DNA of 64,000 nt, from positions 745,324-809,323 of the forward strand of contig MKVB01000002.1 in NCBI GenBank assembly GCA_001899085.1, given 5' to 3'. A program made the translations under genes and the position numbers. This document shows positions 60,573 to 64,000 of this stretch, piece by piece. Within the stretch, counting starts at the first letter, position 1. Each line of letters starts with the position of its first letter. The notes beneath the pieces were generated by a model, which ran no database searches, was not told the origin of the DNA, and saw only the letters and a program-made list of their open reading frames with translations. The DNA is from Devosia sp. 66-14. GTDB lineage: Bacteria; Pseudomonadota; Alphaproteobacteria; Rhizobiales; Devosiaceae.

Positions 60573-62158
60573 GTCGCGATGTCCCCGAACAGCCACCATT
60601 CGTCGGTCGCGCGCTTGCGCAGAGACGCGGCGGAATACTGCCCCGTCAGCTTCAGCCGCGACCCGGCCGAGCGAATGGTCACGCCTGCGCCCGCCGCCAC
60701 CGTCACCTGGCCGGCCCCGTATTGAAACAGGTTGATGATGGTATCGACCGGGAATGGTGCCGAGCTGTTTGGCGGCACGGTGCACGTGGTCGCCGAACCG
60801 TTCTGGAACTCGACGCTACCGCCCATATCGGCATAGGTCAGCGTGTCAGTCGTGCCGGCAACGGCCCGCGTGGCGAGGAAGCCCTCCTCGCGCAGGCGAT
60901 ACCATTGGCCCCAGGTGCCGTTCTGCTGGGCGCGCCGCCAAACCGGCACGATGGCGGCGCCACCAGCGAAGTCGTACAGTGTCTGGGTGCACCAGCCGGT
61001 GCCCTGATGGTTGACGACTTCGCCATAAAACCAGTTGTTGGAGCCGAGGGGCGCGTTGGCGCCACCGAGGCCCGAAGCCATGTACCAGCCATTCTCGACG
61101 GCGTTGTTCCAGTCCGTGACGGTCTTGGACAGCGTGCCAAGCCGCGTCGGCAGCCGCGCGTCGGCAAATATGCCGGAGACGATGTCCGTCGCCGCCAGCG
61201 CCAGCAGGGCCTTGAGCTGGCTCATCGTCACGTCCTCGGGGTCGCCGGTCCCCGCCGTGTTGCGGCCTTTCACCGTGGCGTTCGCCATGTTGGCCAGCTT
61301 GGCGTTGCTCACATAATCGTTCGGCACCGTCTCGAAGCGCGTGTCGTCGCCGGCCGCGGCGGTGCCGGCGGTGGCGCCGATATTGCGCGAGGCGACATTG
61401 CCGAGGATGACGCCGCTGTCCTTGAGCAGCTTGCCGGTGGTGCCGTTGAAAGTCGCGACGCGGTTGTCCACGGCGCTTGCCGGGCCGCCGACATTGCCGG
61501 CGGCGGCGACGATCGGGTTGGCCGGGTCGGTACTGTCGACGGTGACGTTGGCGCCCGCCACCACCGAGGCCAGCAGCCCGGGGGCGCCGCGCGGGAGGCC
61601 GAAATTCAGCACGGCGGCGCCCGAGCTGCCGACATTGACGACGCTTGCCGGCATTCCCGGCGCCAGCGTGCTGACGGTGCCGACGGCGACGGTCGCCGCG
61701 GCGCCCTGCGGGATGTCGAAATCGAACACCGCATCGTTGGGGGTGCCGATATTGGTCACCTCGGCCGGCACGCCGGGGCCGACGGTCGTCACGCTCCCCA
61801 CGGCAACCGTGGCGGCCTCGCCCTGGATGCCCTGGAGGCCCGAGGGGATGCCGAAGTTCAGCACCATGTCCTCGGCCGTGCCGACATTCACCACGGTTGC
61901 GGGCGAGCCTGGGGGCAGGGTGGTGACGGTGCCCACCGCGACCGAGGCGTTGATGGCGTCGATCGCGATCAGGTCCTGCCAGGCCTGCCCGAGATAGCGC
62001 CACTGCACCATGGCGCCGGTGTTCCTGAGTTCGATCTCCAGCGGCAGCAGCGTCGGCAGGACGCGCAGCCGCACCTTTGGCGGCGGCACCGCCTTGGCGC
62101 GCACCGCCACCTCGGGCTGGGCCTTGATCCGGAGGCGCGGGGTGATGGTGTCGCTCAT
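60569..62158 (-). CDS. Phage tail fibre-like protein
   Basis: The 529-residue protein has an N-terminal region of about 70 residues, three repeats of about 36 residues at 71-191 with the core VAVGTVTTLxPGxPAxVVNV, a middle region ANATVKGRNTAGTGDPEDVT typical of tail fibres, and a C-terminal part with GTWGQWYRLREEG of the DUF/pyocin knob kind. Overlaps of 4 bp join it to both neighbours. It probably mediates host adsorption. Confidence 0.82.
   Translation of the reverse strand: MSDTITPRLRIKAQPEVAVRAKAVPPPKVRLRVLPTLLPLEIELRNTGAMVQWRYLGQAWQDLIAIDAINASVAVGTVTTLPPGSPATVVNVGTAEDMVLNFGIPSGLQGIQGEAATVAVGSVTTVGPGVPAEVTNIGTPNDAVFDFDIPQGAAATVAVGTVSTLAPGMPASVVNVGSSGAAVLNFGLPRGAPGLLASVVAGANVTVDSTDPANPIVAAAGNVGGPASAVDNRVATFNGTTGKLLKDSGVILGNVASRNIGATAGTAAAGDDTRFETVPNDYVSNAKLANMANATVKGRNTAGTGDPEDVTMSQLKALLALAATDIVSGIFADARLPTRLGTLSKTVTDWNNAVENGWYMASGLGGANAPLGSNNWFYGEVVNHQGTGWCTQTLYDFAGGAAIVPVWRRAQQNGTWGQWYRLREEGFLATRAVAGTTDTLTYADMGGSVEFQNGSATTCTVPPNSSAPFPVDTIINLFQYGAGQVTVAAGAGVTIRSAGSRLKLTGQYSAASLRKRATDEWWLFGDIAT
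61586..61948 (-). repeat. Three in-frame fibre repeats
   Basis: Three repeats of roughly 36 codons within the fibre gene (about residues 71-107, 116-152 and 155-191) follow the pattern VAVGTVTTLxPGxPAxVVNVG-x-DAVLNFGIPxG. Unequal crossing-over could change their number. Confidence 0.75.
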
Positions 62159-62493
62159 CTGCCGAACCCGCCTCCGACGAAAGCCAGCGTGCCGGTGAAC
62201 AGCTGCGTGGTGCCGGTGCCGTTGGTCATCCGGCAGCCGACCTTGTAGGTGTTGCGGATATCGAGCGCGCCCAGCTGGGCGGTGGTGAAGCGCCACTGGA
62301 TGGTGCCGGTTTCGGGGATGGCAATGCTGCCATCGGCGGTGGTGGCGAACAGCCGGCGCGCGCCATGGTCGCTGACCTCGAGCTCGAACAGCACGCCGGC
62401 CGTGTCGAGCGGCTGGTTGGTGGTGTCGTCGATCAGGTCCACCCGTTGCGCCCAGTCGGCATCGTCGGTGGCGAAGAACTGCAGCTCGTACAT
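62155..62493 (-). CDS. Small phage tail protein
   Basis: The 112-residue protein is beta-rich (MYELQFFATDDADWAQRVDL, GVLFELEVSDHGARRLFATT, TIQWRFTTAQLGALDIRNTY, FTGTLAFVGGGFGR). Its start at 62493 lies 8 bp after the collar gene's stop, and it overlaps the fibre gene by ATGA. It resembles small baseplate or tail-tip proteins but has no family I recognise. It could be a fibre-linking subunit. Confidence 0.7.
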   Translation of the reverse strand: MYELQFFATDDADWAQRVDLIDDTTNQPLDTAGVLFELEVSDHGARRLFATTADGSIAIPETGTIQWRFTTAQLGALDIRNTYKVGCRMTNGTGTTQLFTGTLAFVGGGFGR

Positions 62494-62501
62494 CCCGGGC
62501 C

Positions 62502-63500
62502 TCAGAGCTTGATGATCACGAGTTCGAACAGCGAGGGCTGGACGTTGGGGTGCGCGCCGCCGCCGCCGGTGTCGGCGGTCGAGCCCACGATGTCGATCTC
62601 GCCCGAACCGCCGACCTGCTGGCCGGTGGATTGTCCCGCCGAACCGGTGTGGGCGGGGTAGGACCCCTGGCCGAAGGTGGTCAGCACCATGCCGCCGGTG
62701 GTCTGGGACGAGACGCCGCTGTCGTTGCGCGATGAGAGGAAGGTCGGATGCCCGTGGTTGGGCATCTTCATGGTGCCCTTGGCGTGCTGGTGCGCGGGGA
62801 TCTGCGCCGCGGTGAGGGTCTGCGCGGCGCTGCCCACCGTGGCGCCGAGCGTGGTGTTGGTTTCGCCGCCATCCACCGTCGCATCGGGGATCAGGTTGAT
62901 ATCGGCATTGCCCATGCCGCCAAGGCCGATGGCGATGCGGTCGCGATAGTCGGGCAGGGCGATGGTCTTGTTGGCGGCCCAATCGCCCGCTGCCGAAGCG
63001 CCGCGCCCGCCGCTGACGCCGAGCGTGGCGTCGGCGGTCCACAGGTGGAGGAACAGCGCCTGGCAATCGGCATTGGCGCGCTCGGTGGCGCCCGAGGTGG
63101 GCGAGCCCAGCGTCCGGCCGTTGCAGCGCACCCAGCCGGCCGGCGCCGCCGTGCCATAATAGCCGATGCGCATGCCGGTGGTGACCAGCAGCGTCGGATC
63201 GGTGACGCCGGGGTCGGGCGGCTCGTAATCGGCCGATTGCGGCACATCGATATCGTCGTCGTCGAAGATCAAAACGCCATTGGCGTCGGTGAGCTTCTGC
63301 CGATAGCTGCCCGGGGCCGGGCTCAGGTAGATCACCGGGAACATACCACGCGCATCGGCAAGGATCGGCTGATCATGCGCCACGCTCAGCGCGCCATCGG
63401 CATAGACCACCTGCGGCGTCGAGGTGGCGGTGTCGTAGAAATACAGTTGATCGCCGATGCCGAAATTGGGCACCCGCGAGCCGGGCCAGATGGCTGCCAT
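62502..63500 (-). CDS. Phage tail collar domain protein
   Basis: The 332-residue protein has a beta-rich N-terminus (PNFGIGDQLYFYDTATSTPQ), a tail-collar domain (about 125-200; GMRIGYYGTAAPAGWVRCNG and IALPDYRDRIAIGLGGM) and a Gly-rich His segment (HQHAKGTMKMPNHGHPTF). The ending VQPSLFELVIIKL is the standard collar C-terminus. CGGAG lies ahead of ATG 63500. It is the first gene of the minus-strand cassette seen here; further tail genes may lie outside the window. Confidence 0.88.
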   Translation of the reverse strand: MAAIWPGSRVPNFGIGDQLYFYDTATSTPQVVYADGALSVAHDQPILADARGMFPVIYLSPAPGSYRQKLTDANGVLIFDDDDIDVPQSADYEPPDPGVTDPTLLVTTGMRIGYYGTAAPAGWVRCNGRTLGSPTSGATERANADCQALFLHLWTADATLGVSGGRGASAAGDWAANKTIALPDYRDRIAIGLGGMGNADINLIPDATVDGGETNTTLGATVGSAAQTLTAAQIPAHQHAKGTMKMPNHGHPTFLSSRNDSGVSSQTTGGMVLTTFGQGSYPAHTGSAGQSTGQQVGGSGEIDIVGSTADTGGGGAHPNVQPSLFELVIIKL

Positions 63501-63617
63501 GGGGAAGTCTCCGGGGGAGGGATGGACGCGCCACAACTGCCCGTGCATTCAGTCCTGCGGGGACTCAGCTCTGGGGGAGGGCGCTGTGACTGATATGGGG
63601 AGTGTCAAGACGGCGTC

Positions 63618-63956
63618 TTGGTGGTCGCGCGGACCGGCAATGTGCTGTTGCTGGCGATCGTGCTTGGGGGCGGCTACGGCTTGTTTACCTGGACAGTCGG
63701 AATGGGCCACGCCTCGATGCAGAAGCTTGCGGTCGACGAAGGTTATTGCGCGCCGCCGCAGGATTGCGCGGAAGTCGTTGCGGCGCTGTACCTGGTCGCG
63801 TCGGAGCGCTTCGGCATGTCGGGGGCGCATCTCGACTGGTGTCTGGGCGTCGACAGCTGGGCGGAGGCGAAAGTCCGGCGCGGCGGCTGGCTCAAGGAGA
63901 TCGCCGTCTGGTTCATGTATCTGCCCTGCGGCAAGCTCAACGAAACGACGAGCTGA
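63618..63956 (+). CDS. Small membrane-anchored protein of unknown function
   Basis: The 112-residue protein has one N-terminal membrane segment (NVLLLAIVLGGGYGLFTWTV), then a mature part with several cysteines (YCAPPQDC, HLDWCLGV, YLPCGK), so disulfides are likely outside the cytoplasm. Start is TTG 63618 or GTG 63621; neither has a clear ribosome-binding site. It is divergent from the phage cassette. No family was recognised. Confidence 0.5.
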   Translation: MVVARTGNVLLLAIVLGGGYGLFTWTVGMGHASMQKLAVDEGYCAPPQDCAEVVAALYLVASERFGMSGAHLDWCLGVDSWAEAKVRRGGWLKEIAVWFMYLPCGKLNETTS

Positions 63957-64000
63957 GCCATACGGTGATGCGATACGTGCGGGCCGAGGTTTATGCCGTG

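Overview
The window is high-GC bacterial chromosome. The mix of polar-amino-acid and CUT1 sugar ABC transporters, UTRA-GntR, LacI and AraC regulators, an Omp25-like porin and abundant palindromic intergenic repeats suggests an alphaproteobacterium of the order Hyphomicrobiales, most like Devosia and relatives. That placement is inferred from gene content. No rRNA, tRNA or CRISPR array was seen.

Layout. (1) Positions 1-11129 look like an organosulfur amino-acid locus: the 3' end of an SsuD-like monooxygenase, an MSOX-type FAD amine oxidase, a DUF3088 protein, two flavin monooxygenases (MsnO8 type and NtaA/DszA type), an M20 deacylase, a GNAT acetyltransferase, a fused amino-acid permease-ATPase and two paralogous binding proteins. 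The gene set matches the Bacillus ytm/yxe N-acetyl-S-alkylcysteine salvage operons. (2) 11355-18183 is a LacI-controlled sugar locus: regulator, FAD oxidoreductase, binding protein, two permeases and an unassigned barrel-like protein. (3) 18377-26204, minus strand, is a second sugar system with the only CUT1 ATPase in the window, an AraC regulator and a GH116 glycosidase. (4) 26404-33599 is a third sugar system with GntR, a GH4 6-phospho-glycosidase, a PfkB kinase, a binding protein, an amidohydrolase and two permeases. (5) 33612-34437 is a RelE/HigB-HigA type toxin-antitoxin pair behind a twin-palindrome promoter. (6) 34454-39303 is a second GNAT, M20 and amino-acid ABC locus, interrupted by a GIY-YIG nuclease gene bracketed by two identical-length 80-bp palindromes. 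(7) 39856-44288 holds an orphan family-5 binding protein, an AraC regulator and a PhyH-type dioxygenase. (8) 44476-50284 is a six-gene two-component plus MacB-like efflux operon with strong actinobacterial flavour. (9) 50487-56338 carries a hybrid PAS kinase, small proteins, a porin and MntP. (10) 56627-63500, minus strand, is a phage tail and lysis cassette (collar, fibre, LamG protein, glycosyltransferase, lysozyme, small membrane proteins) with a lower-GC patch near 59500-60560.

Repeats. Five 80-bp palindromes (27-bp perfect arms, 26-bp loop) share a core at 631, 36342, 36768, 42254 and 44344. Looser relatives lie at 8887 and 58267. A second nested palindrome family occurs at 6741 and 18218, and a further one at 39525. 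Regulatory palindromes are visible ahead of several operons; three of them share a GTCYA-N9-TAGAS layout.
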